DNA of 64,000 nt from Hyphomicrobiales bacterium (GCA_900471515.1 UCFC01000010.1:310001-374000), one strand, 5' to 3'; positions 46,111-54,732 are shown, counted from the stretch's first letter. Made by a program: numbers and translations. Notes: a model not told the origin generated them from the letters alone.

Positions 46111-46443
46111 ATGACACAATCTGAAACTTGGACCTCCGGTCACCAGGATATGGTGCACCAGCATGTGAAGGAGGACGTGAGTTCCGGCGAAGCTGAACGC
46201 GACTACGCCGACCACGTCAGCGCACAGAAGCTGTCGGTCCTGGAGCGGGTCGTCGTCGTGGGTGCCCTCGTACTGCTGAGCTTTGTCGGCTTCACAGCAC
46301 CTTCGGCACAGACATCGACGACCGATCCGATGACGACCTCGGCTATTGAAGAGCCGACATCTCCGGGTGATAGTCTGGTACCGCACCACCAGCGCTACGG
46401 CCATTGCCGTGAAACGAGCCCCTACGCAGACAAGGTCTGCTAA
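46111..46443 (+). CDS. Hypothetical single-pass membrane protein
   Basis: 110 residues with no family I recognise. A polar, acidic N-terminus of about 45 residues is followed by one hydrophobic segment (VLERVVVVGALVLLSFVGFTA) and a short Ser/Thr/Pro-rich tail ending in two cysteines (GHCRETSPYADKVC). GCAGGAGACTTGAA precedes ATG 46111. An N-in anchor with a short periplasmic tail is plausible. Confidence 0.6.
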   Translation: MTQSETWTSGHQDMVHQHVKEDVSSGEAERDYADHVSAQKLSVLERVVVVGALVLLSFVGFTAPSAQTSTTDPMTTSAIEEPTSPGDSLVPHHQRYGHCRETSPYADKVC

Positions 46444-46519
46444 GAGCCACAGCGATTTTCGCCGGGCATGGAAATCTTTCGTCTGACGTGCATGAGAAGC
46501 ATAGAAAAGGGAAAGAGCC

Positions 46520-46960
46520 ATGACCGGTGACATAGATTACGACCTCCACCGCTTCATCGACGCGCAGAACGGCATCTACGAACAGGCTCTTGCGGAGTTG
46601 CGAGCCGGTCGCAAGCGCTCTCACTGGATGTGGTTCATCTTCCCCCAGATCGCCGGTCTCGGAACGTCTTCCATGGCGGAGAAATATGCCATTCGCTCCG
46701 CGGAGGAGGCCTCAGCCTATCTCGGTGATCCGATCCTCGGCAGCCGCCTTTTGCGCTGTGTCGAGGCAGTCCTCTCCGTCAACGGTCGAAGCGCTCACGA
46801 TATCATGGGCTCCCCGGATGACCTGAAGCTGCGTTCGTCCATGACATTATTTGCCGCGGTCAGCGATCACGGCTCGCCCTTTCACAAGGCGATTGATCGC
46901 TTTTACGACGGAAAATTCGACGAACGGACGATCGCCATCCTGAGCGCCGGCAAGGATTAG
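46520..46960 (+). CDS. DUF1810-family protein
   Basis: 146 residues, full length for the family. Diagnostic stretches are LHRFIDAQNGIYEQALAELRAGRKRSHWMWFIFPQ, AIRSAEEASAYL and DDLKLRSSMTLFAAV. Soluble, helical, function unknown. GGGAAAGAGCC precedes the ATG. Overlaps the 3' end of the next, convergent small gene by four bases. Confidence 0.85.
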   Translation: MTGDIDYDLHRFIDAQNGIYEQALAELRAGRKRSHWMWFIFPQIAGLGTSSMAEKYAIRSAEEASAYLGDPILGSRLLRCVEAVLSVNGRSAHDIMGSPDDLKLRSSMTLFAAVSDHGSPFHKAIDRFYDGKFDERTIAILSAGKD

Positions 46961-47142
46961 CCGGGGGAATGCTCCAGCGCGGCAATCTCCTCGGAGATTT
47001 CCTCAATTCGCTGTTTCAGCTCGTTTTCCGTACCGTCATCCACTTCTTCCTCGCCGAAGCAATAACGCGCGTCGTACAGTTCGAGCTTGGCTTCAAGCTC
47101 GGCACGTCTGGCATATAGGCGCCGGAGATAAGTGTAGTTCAT
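46957..47142 (-). CDS. Small coiled-coil hypothetical protein
   Basis: 61 residues, acidic. Two heptad-like helices (LYARRAELEAKLELYD and NELKQRIEEISEEIAALE) are separated by a short acidic loop. GGAGGCAGAG directly before ATG 47142 supports real expression. No family recognised. Confidence 0.55.
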   Translation of the reverse strand: MNYTYLRRLYARRAELEAKLELYDARYCFGEEEVDDGTENELKQRIEEISEEIAALEHSPG

Positions 47143-47216
47143 CTCTGCCTCCAGATTGCTTCCAGATCAGCAGAAAAACGGCCTGGCAACCACAAGGTTC
47201 CCCCGCCGCGTCGATC

Positions 47217-47840
47217 TCAGCCGAAGGCGGAGATCGCCACGTTGCAGGCCTTTTCGAAATGACAGGAACAGCCGCCATCCGCCATGGCCTGGCGGGTGAC
47301 GCGCGCGCCTTCGAGCAACAGCGTCAGCGTATCGGCCAGAAGTTCCGGCTCGCGCGCGCCGGCTGCCACGCACAGCGCCGCGAGGCGGTTGCGCTGCATC
47401 GCCTTGTGGCGCTCGATCAACTCGTGTGCCGGATGGCCTTCGCCCTTCAGTTCGATAGCGGCATTGGCGAGATCGCAACCTGCCGGCTCGCCGTTCAGAC
47501 AGTGCGCCCGGTTCTCGACCCAGGCAAGCAGCTGGCCGCGGGCATCGCCGGGATGGGCTGCCTCGAGATCGCGCCATATGCTCTCGGCCTTTTCGGAGGC
47601 GCGGCGCAGTGTTTCGCAGACCAGCTCGTCCTTGGAGCCGAAATGCCTGTAGAGGGTCATCTTGTTGGTGGCCGCCGCATCCGCAATGGCATCGACGCCG
47701 ATGCCGCGAATGCCCCGCTCGCGGAAAAGCTCCGAAGCGGTCGAAACGATCCGCTCCCGCGGAGGGATTCGATCGTCTGAAACAACTGTGGAGATTTCGT
47801 TCAATGATTCTGCTTTTTTCGCGGACGAAGTCCTTGACAT
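47217..47840 (-). CDS. TetR-family transcriptional regulator
   Basis: 207 residues. Helix-turn-helix about 27-75 (RIVSTASELFRERGIRGIGVDAIADAAATNKMTLYRHFGSKDELV). The all-alpha C-terminal domain contains several cysteines (AHCLNGEPAGC, and GGCSCHFEKAC near the end), suggesting possible redox or metal sensing. It is divergent from a 71-residue protein across a gap rich in palindromes, so autorepression is likely. Confidence 0.88.
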   Translation of the reverse strand: MSRTSSAKKAESLNEISTVVSDDRIPPRERIVSTASELFRERGIRGIGVDAIADAAATNKMTLYRHFGSKDELVCETLRRASEKAESIWRDLEAAHPGDARGQLLAWVENRAHCLNGEPAGCDLANAAIELKGEGHPAHELIERHKAMQRNRLAALCVAAGAREPELLADTLTLLLEGARVTRQAMADGGCSCHFEKACNVAISAFG

Positions 47841-47847
47841 CGATGTG

Positions 47848-47884
47848 ACCGATCGGTAACAAGTCTATTGTTACTTACCGGTAA
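47848..47884. promoter_or_regulatory. TetR operator region with three overlapping palindromes
   Basis: ACCGATCGGT (47848-47857) and TTACCGGTAA (47875-47884) are perfect palindromes. Between and overlapping them, GTAACAA (47856-47862) and TTGTTAC (47868-47874) form 7-bp inverted arms. They lie 8-44 bases upstream of the TetR start and in front of the divergent small gene. Confidence 0.7.
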
Positions 47885-47970
47885 CACCACTCTCTGCAGA
47901 AGTCAATGCCAGGAGCGTTTGGCAGCGGGAGTGGAACACGGGCGACCGCCCACGAAAGGAGGACTGCACC

Positions 47971-48186
47971 ATGAGAAAGACCAGAGAAGACTTGACCATT
48001 TCCGAAGCCCTTCGCGACCCGCTGATCGCCATGGTGCTGCGCGCCGATGGCGTGAAGCTTGACGATTTCAAGCAGCTCCTTGAGACGGCCGCACGTAAAC
48101 GCGAGCCGCGTTCCTCCACGGTGAGCGATATGATCGGGTCCTTTGCCAGCCGCGCCAATCTGCCGGCGATGCCCTGCTTCGGCTGA
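47971..48186 (+). CDS. Small hypothetical protein divergent from TetR
   Basis: 71 residues with a predicted helical core (TISEALRDPLIAMVLRADGVKLDDFKQLLETAARKR) and no membrane segment or signal. Similar small proteins of unknown role occur widely in rhizobia. AAGGAGGACTGCACC before the ATG is a strong ribosome site. Its promoter overlaps the TetR palindromes, so it is a likely TetR target. A hairpin at 48245-48270 follows. Confidence 0.65.
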   Translation: MRKTREDLTISEALRDPLIAMVLRADGVKLDDFKQLLETAARKREPRSSTVSDMIGSFASRANLPAMPCFG

Positions 48187-48244
48187 CCTGACCGCTGGCC
48201 TCAACAAGGCCCGATCGGCACTGGGGTTAAGCCCTGCCCCAGAC

Positions 48245-48270
48245 GGGCTGCCGCTAGCAAGCGGCAGCCC
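48245..48270 (+). terminator. Perfect 11-bp hairpin after the small gene
   Basis: GGGCTGCCGCT (48245-48255) pairs with AGCGGCAGCCC (48260-48270) around AGCA, 59 bases past the stop of the 71-residue gene. TTGCG follows rather than a T-run, so termination efficiency is uncertain. Confidence 0.55.
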
Positions 48271-48278
48271 TTGCGATA

Positions 48279-48491
48279 TGGCGATACCGGTTCACGCTTG
48301 TCGCTCCCGTCAAGACGGACCTGTCCGATGGCAACCCTGACAATCCGAACGGTTCTGCCGGCCGCGGTCAGTCGACGCTCGCCGCCGGCGACGCCGTCAT
48401 CATGACGACGCCCACCGGCGGTGGCTTCGGCAGGCCGCAGAGGGGGCGCCAGCTTGCCGCCGCTGACCGCCATGCCTGGCCGGAGACATAG
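48279..48491 (+). pseudogene. Decayed gene end resembling hydantoinase B C-terminus
   Basis: One frame reads WRYRFTLVAPVKTDLSDG, then NPDNPNGSAGRGQSTLAAGD and AVIMTTPTGGGFGRP before a TAG stop. The GD-AV-TP-GGGFG pattern is how N-methylhydantoinase/oxoprolinase B subunits end, but no start, ribosome site or upstream domain is present because the 71-residue gene and its hairpin lie immediately before. The 207 bases after it (48492-48698) show nothing recognisable except the promoter region of the IclR gene. Similarity is judged by eye. Confidence 0.4.
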
Positions 48492-48698
48492 CCTGCATCC
48501 GATCAGCCGGTACCTGCTCTGATGAAACAAAACTCGCGCTGCGGCTGGTTGTTCCGGCATAAGCTCGGGACGTATTGCGCCGGCGAGCGATCGCGCATCG
48601 GACGGCGGTTTTTGTCTCCAAAGATTTTGGGATTTGCTTCGCGAGCCGCTATGCCATAGTAATGTAACAAGTTCGCGTGATATCAGAGGTGCGTTGAA

Positions 48699-49532
48699 TT
48701 GGACGGCAAAACATCCCCCGCAGTCTATCCCGAAGACGAAAGCCAGGCTGAAGAGAACGGCGCCAAGGGTGCGCGCCGCGCGCGCGTCAGCGGCATCGAC
48801 CGCGCGCTGCAGGTGATCGACCACCTCTATGAAACGGGATCGCCGGCGGGCGTCTATGCCATTGCCAAGGCGGTGAAGGCACCGCTTTCGACGGTCTATG
48901 TCATCGTTGACGATCTTGTCGAAAAGAACATGCTGACACGCCAGTCCGACGGTTCGATCTGGCTCGGCTCGCGGCTCTACCACTACGGCCTTGCCTATGC
49001 CCGTTCGCTCGATTTCATGAGCGTTGCCACGCATGAAATGCATGACCTTTGCCGTCAGGCCGGGGAGACCGTGCAGGTGTGCGGCCGCGACGGCGACTAC
49101 ATGCTGGTTCTCGCCATGGCGGACGGTCCGAGCCATTTTCAGGTCGCCTCGCGCGTTGGCACACGCGTACCGCTCAACTGGACGGCATCCGGCCGTCTTC
49201 TCGTCGGCCATCTCCCGGAAGAGGAGCGCATCGAACTCTTCAAGCGTTGCGCCCGCTCGTCGCCGACGGGGCGCGCCGAAATCGACGCGGCAACCCTGTC
49301 TGAAGCAGCGGGTAAAGCCTTCGAATCGCGCCTGTCGATCCAGGCTGGCGAATCCGACTATGCGGTCGCCTGCATCGCTTCACCAATCTGCGATCGCGAC
49401 GGCCAGTGTGTTGCCACCATTTCCATCGTTCTCCCGGAGCAGAAGGCCTTTTCGGACGAAAGCCACTATACCGCGCATGTGCGCAGTTCTGCCGAACGCA
49501 TCGAAAAGCTGATGGGCTGGCGCGGCCACTGA
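48699..49532 (+). CDS. IclR-family transcriptional regulator
   Basis: 277 residues. A ~25-residue polar leader, winged helix about 28-95 (RALQVIDHLYETGSPAGVYAIAKAVKAPLSTVYVIVDDLVEKNML), then the IclR effector domain (GETVQVCGRDGDYMLVL, LNWTASGRLLVGHL, DYAVACIASPICDRDGQCVATISI). Start TTG 48699 is chosen because AGAGGTGCGTTGAA precedes it and no in-frame ATG lies near. Its original target may have been the decayed hydantoinase-like gene upstream. Confidence 0.84.
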   Translation: MDGKTSPAVYPEDESQAEENGAKGARRARVSGIDRALQVIDHLYETGSPAGVYAIAKAVKAPLSTVYVIVDDLVEKNMLTRQSDGSIWLGSRLYHYGLAYARSLDFMSVATHEMHDLCRQAGETVQVCGRDGDYMLVLAMADGPSHFQVASRVGTRVPLNWTASGRLLVGHLPEEERIELFKRCARSSPTGRAEIDAATLSEAAGKAFESRLSIQAGESDYAVACIASPICDRDGQCVATISIVLPEQKAFSDESHYTAHVRSSAERIEKLMGWRGH

Positions 49533-49600
49533 ACTCTGCCCAAAGGGGGCGAAGCGCCGCCATCTTCTCGAGATCGGCCCTGGCGCCCCGCGCTACCGGC

Positions 49601-50413
49601 TTATTCGCCCGCCAGATAAGGCGGCTCCTTGTTCGCGTAATATTTCGCCGCCGCGTCGATTTCCTCCGGCGTCATGGCGCGGGCGACATTGCGCATCTGG
49701 CTGCTGATATCGTTCTGGCGCGAACCGGATACGAAGGCCAGAAGCTGCGTCTTCAGGTACAATTCCGACTGGCCTTCCAGCCAGGGGCTGCCGAGCTTGT
49801 TCTCGATGCTCCCGTGGCAGGAACCGCAAGGCGCGATGCCGCGTGTCGGCGCGCCGCTGGCGACGATCCGCGGAACGGGATTGCCGCCGGGCGGATGGAA
49901 ACCCGGCAGTCGCGGCAGGTAGGAATAATATGCGGCCAGGTCCTGCATGTCCTGCTCAGTCAGCTTCACGGCAAACGGGCTCATGACCGCGTTGACGCGC
50001 ACACCGTCCTTGAAGTCACGAAGCTGCTTGTAGATGACGCTTGCATACTGACCCGCAAGATTGGGAGAGTCGGCGCGGCTGACGCCGGTCGGGCCATGAC
50101 AGATCGCGCATTGCTGGGCCAGGGTCGCGCCTCGCCCGATCGCCTCCTCGTCCCGCTTTCTCGGCACCGCCGTCGCGACCTTGACCAGGGACGTCCTGTA
50201 ATCGGGCTTGACCGTTTCGGAAGGCGCTCCCGGTCGCGGCAATCCGGCAGCCCGGCAGATGGAATCCCAAATGCCGGCCACCTGCTCTCCTGCTTCCAGG
50301 CGCGGCAGCAGCACGAAACCCAGACCTGCCGCGACGACGAAGATCCCGGCCGTGAGGCTGACGCTCGCGACTGTCCAGCGGTTGCGGAAGCTGATCAGTT
50401 TTTCCCCGGCCAT
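49601..50413 (-). CDS. Membrane-anchored diheme cytochrome c (c4-like) of the oxidase operon
   Basis: 270 residues. An uncleaved-looking N-terminal helix (about 14-36) is followed by two c-type domains with CAICH (102-106) and CGSCH (196-200); candidate Met ligands are in AVMSPF and ARAMTPEE. It would carry electrons to the oxidase CuA site on the periplasmic side. Its ATG overlaps the subunit I stop as TGATG, so it is translationally coupled. Confidence 0.88.
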   Translation of the reverse strand: MAGEKLISFRNRWTVASVSLTAGIFVVAAGLGFVLLPRLEAGEQVAGIWDSICRAAGLPRPGAPSETVKPDYRTSLVKVATAVPRKRDEEAIGRGATLAQQCAICHGPTGVSRADSPNLAGQYASVIYKQLRDFKDGVRVNAVMSPFAVKLTEQDMQDLAAYYSYLPRLPGFHPPGGNPVPRIVASGAPTRGIAPCGSCHGSIENKLGSPWLEGQSELYLKTQLLAFVSGSRQNDISSQMRNVARAMTPEEIDAAAKYYANKEPPYLAGE

Positions 50414-52035
50414 CACCGTTCTCCGACATAGACTGCAGGCACGGACGTATCGTCACGGACGGCAAGCTGAAGAATTGGATATCCATAATTCGTGATGGTC
50501 AGCCCGATCATCAGCGCTATCCACAGCCCATAGCTGTTGAGTGCCGCAGGCACCCGGGTCGGCGGATGAACAGCAACCGCGAAACGATATTCCTCGGCCT
50601 GTTGCGGCTCTGCAAACTGCGTACGGACCAGAATGGCGATGAAGAGAATGCCGGCCGCAACCAGAATGAACCCGCCGAATGCCGAGAACACGACAGACAA
50701 AGCCTCGTTGGCAAGCGCCGGATCCGTATAGTCGAAGAACGACATTCGGCGCGGCATGCCAAGGATGCCGACATAGTGCCACGGGAATGTCGTCACGATC
50801 ATTCCGATGAACCACAGCCAGAGCTGGAGCCTGACGAGCCGGAGGCTTGCGATCGGGCGACCGGTCAGATGGGGCCAGAGATCGTAGGCGATCGCAAAAT
50901 ACATGATGACGATCGCGCCGCCGAAGATGAGATGAAAGTGCCCGGTGATCCACTGCGTATTGTGGATCGACGCGTCGAGCTGGTAGCTCATGTTGATGAG
51001 GCCGCCCGCACCGCCGAAGCCGAGCATGATGAAGGAGAACGTCACCGCCAGCATGATCGGATTGCGCCAGGGCAGCACCTTCAGCCAGCCGAATATGCCC
51101 CGGCCGCCCCGCGCGCGGGCGGCGATCTCCACCGACGCACAGATAGTGAAAACCGTAAGCAGCGTCGGCAGTGCGACGAGGGCCGTAAAGGCGGAATGGA
51201 TGAACTTGAAGCCCGCGCCCACCTGCGGATCGGCAAAGGCGTGGTGGATGCCGATCGGCATTGCGACGACCAGGAACAGAATGAAGGAAATCCGCGCCAT
51301 CGTATCGCTGTAGATTCGCCCGCCGATCGAACGCGGGACAATCGTATAGTAGGCGATATAGGTCGGCATCAGCCAGAAGTAGACGATGGCATGCAATGTC
51401 CACGAGAAGAACACGCGGGCAAGGCCTGCATCGATCGTCGACTTGAAGCCGAGCGCCACCGGAATGATCTGCAGCAGAAGCTCGAGTGCTGCCCCGACCG
51501 CAGTCCAGCCCCAGAGATACGATCCGGCGACATTGGCAAACATCGGCAGCGGCACCGGAACACCGGGATTGACCTTTTTCCAGGCCGCGAGATTGACGGA
51601 CATCAGCGCCACCCAGATCCAGGAACCGACGACGACCATCACGACGCCGATATAGTAGAAGGGACTTCCGATCAGCGGCGGGTAGAAGGTGTAGAGAACA
51701 GAAGCCATGCCCAGGGCCACCGGGATCATCGCGATGACCGAACCGACGGCGATCAGCCAGAATCCGGCCCACGCCCAGCGCACGCCGATCAGATGCTGCT
51801 TCAGGGAGGACTCGCTGATCGCATAGCCGAAGGCCATTGCCACAAGGGTCGGGAACACATAGCCCATGACGGTGCCATGCGCCGTCAGCGAGCGGTAATA
51901 CCATTCCGGATTGTTGACCCAGGGCGACAGGGGGCTGCGCACATACATCTGCCAGGCGCCGAGCAGCAGTGCGACGCCGAATACCGCAAAGGCCAGCCAG
52001 AAATGCGCGAGGATCAGTCTGCGATTATGGAGCAC
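50413..52035 (-). CDS. B-type (ba3-like) heme-copper oxidase subunit I
   Basis: 540-residue integral membrane catalytic subunit with about 13 helices. Low-spin heme ligands H53 (LTAHGTVMGY) and H368, high-spin heme ligand H366 (ITGHFHLIFG), CuB ligands H215, H264 and H265 (GIHHAFADP) are all present. The sequence follows Thermus ba3 through FADPQVGAGFKFIHSAFTALVALP and RGGRGIFGW. At the cross-linked His-Tyr site it reads L-H-A-I-V-Y (H215, Y219) where ba3 has G-H-P-I-V-Y. It reduces O2 using electrons from the adjacent c cytochromes. Overlaps subunit II by 11 bases. Confidence 0.92.
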   Translation of the reverse strand: MLHNRRLILAHFWLAFAVFGVALLLGAWQMYVRSPLSPWVNNPEWYYRSLTAHGTVMGYVFPTLVAMAFGYAISESSLKQHLIGVRWAWAGFWLIAVGSVIAMIPVALGMASVLYTFYPPLIGSPFYYIGVVMVVVGSWIWVALMSVNLAAWKKVNPGVPVPLPMFANVAGSYLWGWTAVGAALELLLQIIPVALGFKSTIDAGLARVFFSWTLHAIVYFWLMPTYIAYYTIVPRSIGGRIYSDTMARISFILFLVVAMPIGIHHAFADPQVGAGFKFIHSAFTALVALPTLLTVFTICASVEIAARARGGRGIFGWLKVLPWRNPIMLAVTFSFIMLGFGGAGGLINMSYQLDASIHNTQWITGHFHLIFGGAIVIMYFAIAYDLWPHLTGRPIASLRLVRLQLWLWFIGMIVTTFPWHYVGILGMPRRMSFFDYTDPALANEALSVVFSAFGGFILVAAGILFIAILVRTQFAEPQQAEEYRFAVAVHPPTRVPAALNSYGLWIALMIGLTITNYGYPILQLAVRDDTSVPAVYVGER

Positions 52036-52582
52036 AGGAAAGCCTCCTCTTGTCCGCCATTTCCGAGAGGAACTGTTGCTTGTCCACGACCTTCACCCTT
52101 GCCCACATGCCTTCATGGCCGACACTGCAGAACTCCTGGCAAGGCATCAGATGGTCGCCCGGTGCTGCGAAACTTGCTTTCTGGACCGAGACGTAGCCCG
52201 GCACCAGCATCGTGTTGATGTTCGTGCCCTGAATGAGGAACCCGTGCACCACATCTGCGCTGGTCGCGCGGAATGTGACCGGCGTTTCCGCAGGAACCAC
52301 GATGCAGGGCGGCGAGAAGGAATATTGCTGGCCGATCGCCCGTACCGTTACCGAGCCATCGGATTCGATTGCGCTGCCGAGATTGGATTCGACGAACTCG
52401 CCCGCGAGATGGATCGTGGTCGGGTCGATCGTCTCGACGGTCGTCTGCGGCATCGTCGCGTTGTGAACACCGGCATAAGCCGCCATTCCCGCCAGAAACA
52501 CGATGATGAGGACTGCAACGGTCGCCCAGCGCCGTTCGATGCGCTCGGAAACTGCCACTGCCTGATTATGCATATCGGTCAT
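52025..52582 (-). CDS. ba3-like oxidase subunit II with CuA site
   Basis: 185 residues. One N-terminal membrane helix (about 20-40) precedes a periplasmic cupredoxin domain. CuA ligands H113 (VVHGFLIQGTNIN), C148 and C152 (CQEFC), H156 and M159 (GHEGMW) are complete. This short, single-helix form is typical of B-type oxidases. ATG 52582 is coupled to the stop of the small upstream subunit (TGATG). Confidence 0.92.
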   Translation of the reverse strand: MTDMHNQAVAVSERIERRWATVAVLIIVFLAGMAAYAGVHNATMPQTTVETIDPTTIHLAGEFVESNLGSAIESDGSVTVRAIGQQYSFSPPCIVVPAETPVTFRATSADVVHGFLIQGTNINTMLVPGYVSVQKASFAAPGDHLMPCQEFCSVGHEGMWARVKVVDKQQFLSEMADKRRLSCAP

Positions 52583-52749
52583 CAACCGCTCCTGGGCACG
52601 AAGACAAGCAGATAAAAAAGGATCCACATGAGAACGACGATCGCGGTCGCGATACCCGCGACGACGACGGCACCACGCGGCCCTTCGGCGACGATCTGTT
52701 CGACGAGAGCATCGTCAGGGGCGCCTGCAGGATCTTCCGAATTGATCAT
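52582..52749 (-). CDS. Small oxidase subunit IIa-like protein
   Basis: 55 residues with an acidic N-terminus and one membrane helix (AVVVAGIATAIVVLMWILFYLLVFV), the size and position of subunit IIa in ba3 oxidases, where it supplies the second helix missing from subunit II. GAGGACGTC precedes ATG 52749. An upstream ATG would overlap the cytochrome gene and is less likely. Confidence 0.75.
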   Translation of the reverse strand: MINSEDPAGAPDDALVEQIVAEGPRGAVVVAGIATAIVVLMWILFYLLVFVPRSG

Positions 52750-52756
52750 GACGTCC

Positions 52757-54019
52757 TCATTGGAGTGGAGCGGAACGGAGTTTGTTTGCCTCGGCCGCAC
52801 TGACCGGCGTGCCGCGATTGCCCCAGGCGGTCCTGATGTAGGACACCACCGCGGCTACCTCGTCATCCGACAGTGTCACGGCAAAGGGCGGCATGCCGTG
52901 CGGCATGGGGTTCTTTTCCGTCGCCGGCGGATAGCCGCCGTTCAGCACCATGCGGATGCCATTGACGGCCGATTCCATCTGGATCGACTGGTTTCCTGCG
53001 AGCGGCGGATAATGCGGCGGCCGGCCTTCACCCTGGGCGCCGTGGCAACTGGCGCACTGCTTGTCATAGACGGACTTGCCGAGACTGATGAGAAGGCTCG
53101 CCTCCTCGGTCCTGACAGATGATCGAGGCGGCGTCGGCTCATCCTGCGCGATGCTCTTGAGGTAGACCGCCATGGCGCGGATATCCTCGTCCGTCATGTA
53201 CTGGAGGCTGTTGAAGACCACTTCCGCCATCGGGCCGTAGACAGCGCCACGCGTCGAAATGCCCTTTTGCAGGAGATCGGAAATCTCCTCGATCGACCAT
53301 TCGCCCAGCCCGGCCTCCTTGTTGGAGGTCAGCGACGGCGCATACCAGTCCTGCATCGGGATCAGCCCGCCCTGGAAAGCTTCCGATTCACGACTTCCGC
53401 CGAGCGCATTGATCGGCGTGTGGCACATGCCGCAATGTCCGAGGCCTTCGACCAGATAGGCGCCCCGGTTCCATTCGTCGGATTGCTTGGGATCCGGCTT
53501 GAACTCGCCTTCCTTGAAGAAGAGCGTCCTCCACCCGAGAATGAGGGAGCGGTTGTTGTAGGGGAAGTCGAGTTCATGCGCGCGGTTCGGCTGACGCACG
53601 GGCGCGATCGTCTTCAGATAGGCGAAGATCGCGTCGCTGTCCTCACGCGTGACCTTGGTATAGGAGGCAAACGGCATGGCCGGATAAAGCAGGCCTTCAT
53701 CCGGGTAGCGGCCATGATGCATCGTATTGTAGAAGTCGTCAGCGGACCATCTGCCGATGCCGGTTTCATCCGGCGTGATGTTTGACGTATAAAGCGTGCC
53801 GAACGGTGTCGGCATGGCGCGGCCACCCGCGAAGAGCTTGCCTTCGGGCGCCGTGTGGCAGGCCACGCAGTCTCCGGCGCGCGCGAGATATTCCCCCTTT
53901 TTGACCACGTCGGAGGAAGCCTGCTGCGGGGACTGCGCCGCAACCGGCGACAGAGCTGCCGCGAGTGCCAGCATCGACGACAGGGCGAGGGCAGACAGAA
54001 CTCTCATATATGCGCTCAT
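52757..54019 (-). CDS. Triheme cytochrome c (alcohol/gluconate-dehydrogenase subunit type)
   Basis: 420 residues with signal peptide ending SPVAA/QSP near residue 28. Three heme motifs are CVACH (51-55), CGMCH (196-200) and CASCH (322-326). Domains and order match the cytochrome subunit of membrane alcohol and gluconate dehydrogenases, but no matching flavoprotein or quinoprotein is in the window. Here it more likely feeds the oxidase. ATG 54019 overlaps the previous stop (ATGA). Confidence 0.9.
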   Translation of the reverse strand: MSAYMRVLSALALSSMLALAAALSPVAAQSPQQASSDVVKKGEYLARAGDCVACHTAPEGKLFAGGRAMPTPFGTLYTSNITPDETGIGRWSADDFYNTMHHGRYPDEGLLYPAMPFASYTKVTREDSDAIFAYLKTIAPVRQPNRAHELDFPYNNRSLILGWRTLFFKEGEFKPDPKQSDEWNRGAYLVEGLGHCGMCHTPINALGGSRESEAFQGGLIPMQDWYAPSLTSNKEAGLGEWSIEEISDLLQKGISTRGAVYGPMAEVVFNSLQYMTDEDIRAMAVYLKSIAQDEPTPPRSSVRTEEASLLISLGKSVYDKQCASCHGAQGEGRPPHYPPLAGNQSIQMESAVNGIRMVLNGGYPPATEKNPMPHGMPPFAVTLSDDEVAAVVSYIRTAWGNRGTPVSAAEANKLRSAPLQ

Positions 54020-54732
54020 GGCTTGTTGCCCTCCGGCTGGCTGCCGCATGCGAAAGGCAGGGAATAGGATCCCGCAGGAGACGGCGCGGGATCTGCCGGC
54101 TCGGGCTGATTGGCGAGATAGGCGGCGACCGCACGCACGTCGTCTTCGGTCAGGCGCCCGGCCACGAGTTGCATGCAGTCGGGCGCAATCGCCGTGCGCG
54201 TGCCGTAGCGCCATCCGCCGAGCTGCGCGCTGATATAGCTCGCCCGCAATCCGAGCAGGCCGGGAATTCCGGGCGCCTGTCCGGTCAGCGCGCCGCCGTG
54301 ACAGCTCACGCAGGCCGGAATCGAACGGTCGAGGTCGCCCTGCGTGACAAGCGCGTGGCCATGATCGAGAACCGCCTGGCTGACGTCAGGCGGAGATTGC
54401 TCAGGCAGGGCCGGACGCCGGTCGGCAAAATATTCCGCAAACTGTCGCAGATAATCATCGCTCAAATAGGCGAGCAGATAGTTCATCGGCGGATATTTGC
54501 GCCGGCCGGATTTGAAGGCTTCCAGCTGGTTGTAGAGATATCCGGCCGGCTTGCCCGCAAGCCGCGGGAAATAAGGGTCGTTCGTGCCCTTCCCTTCCAC
54601 CCCATGGCAGGGCGTGCAGGCTTGGACGCGCTCCGCCATATCGGCCGGATAGGGTCTGGCTTCCTGGGCGGAGGCAAGACTTGCGCCCAGGAAGAAAAGA
54701 CAGCATGCTAGGAAGGCCTCTCGTATGGGCAC
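54016..54732 (-). CDS. Diheme cytochrome c (c4-like), first gene of the oxidase operon
   Basis: 238 residues. GTG 54732 is preferred because CGGAGAAACGTA precedes it; it yields VPIREAFLACCLFFLGASLASA as signal peptide. Heme motifs are CTPCH (39-43) and CVSCH (141-145), each in a c4-type domain (GVEGKGTNDPYFPRLAGKPA is diagnostic). A GTG at 54756 is an alternative start. Probably the soluble electron donor to the triheme cytochrome or the oxidase. Confidence 0.87.
   Translation of the reverse strand: MPIREAFLACCLFFLGASLASAQEARPYPADMAERVQACTPCHGVEGKGTNDPYFPRLAGKPAGYLYNQLEAFKSGRRKYPPMNYLLAYLSDDYLRQFAEYFADRRPALPEQSPPDVSQAVLDHGHALVTQGDLDRSIPACVSCHGGALTGQAPGIPGLLGLRASYISAQLGGWRYGTRTAIAPDCMQLVAGRLTEDDVRAVAAYLANQPEPADPAPSPAGSYSLPFACGSQPEGNKP

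Noticed and set aside
48201..49211. 336-codon minus-strand frame opposite the IclR gene
   Set aside because: Antisense to the IclR regulator and lacking any domain or ribosome site.
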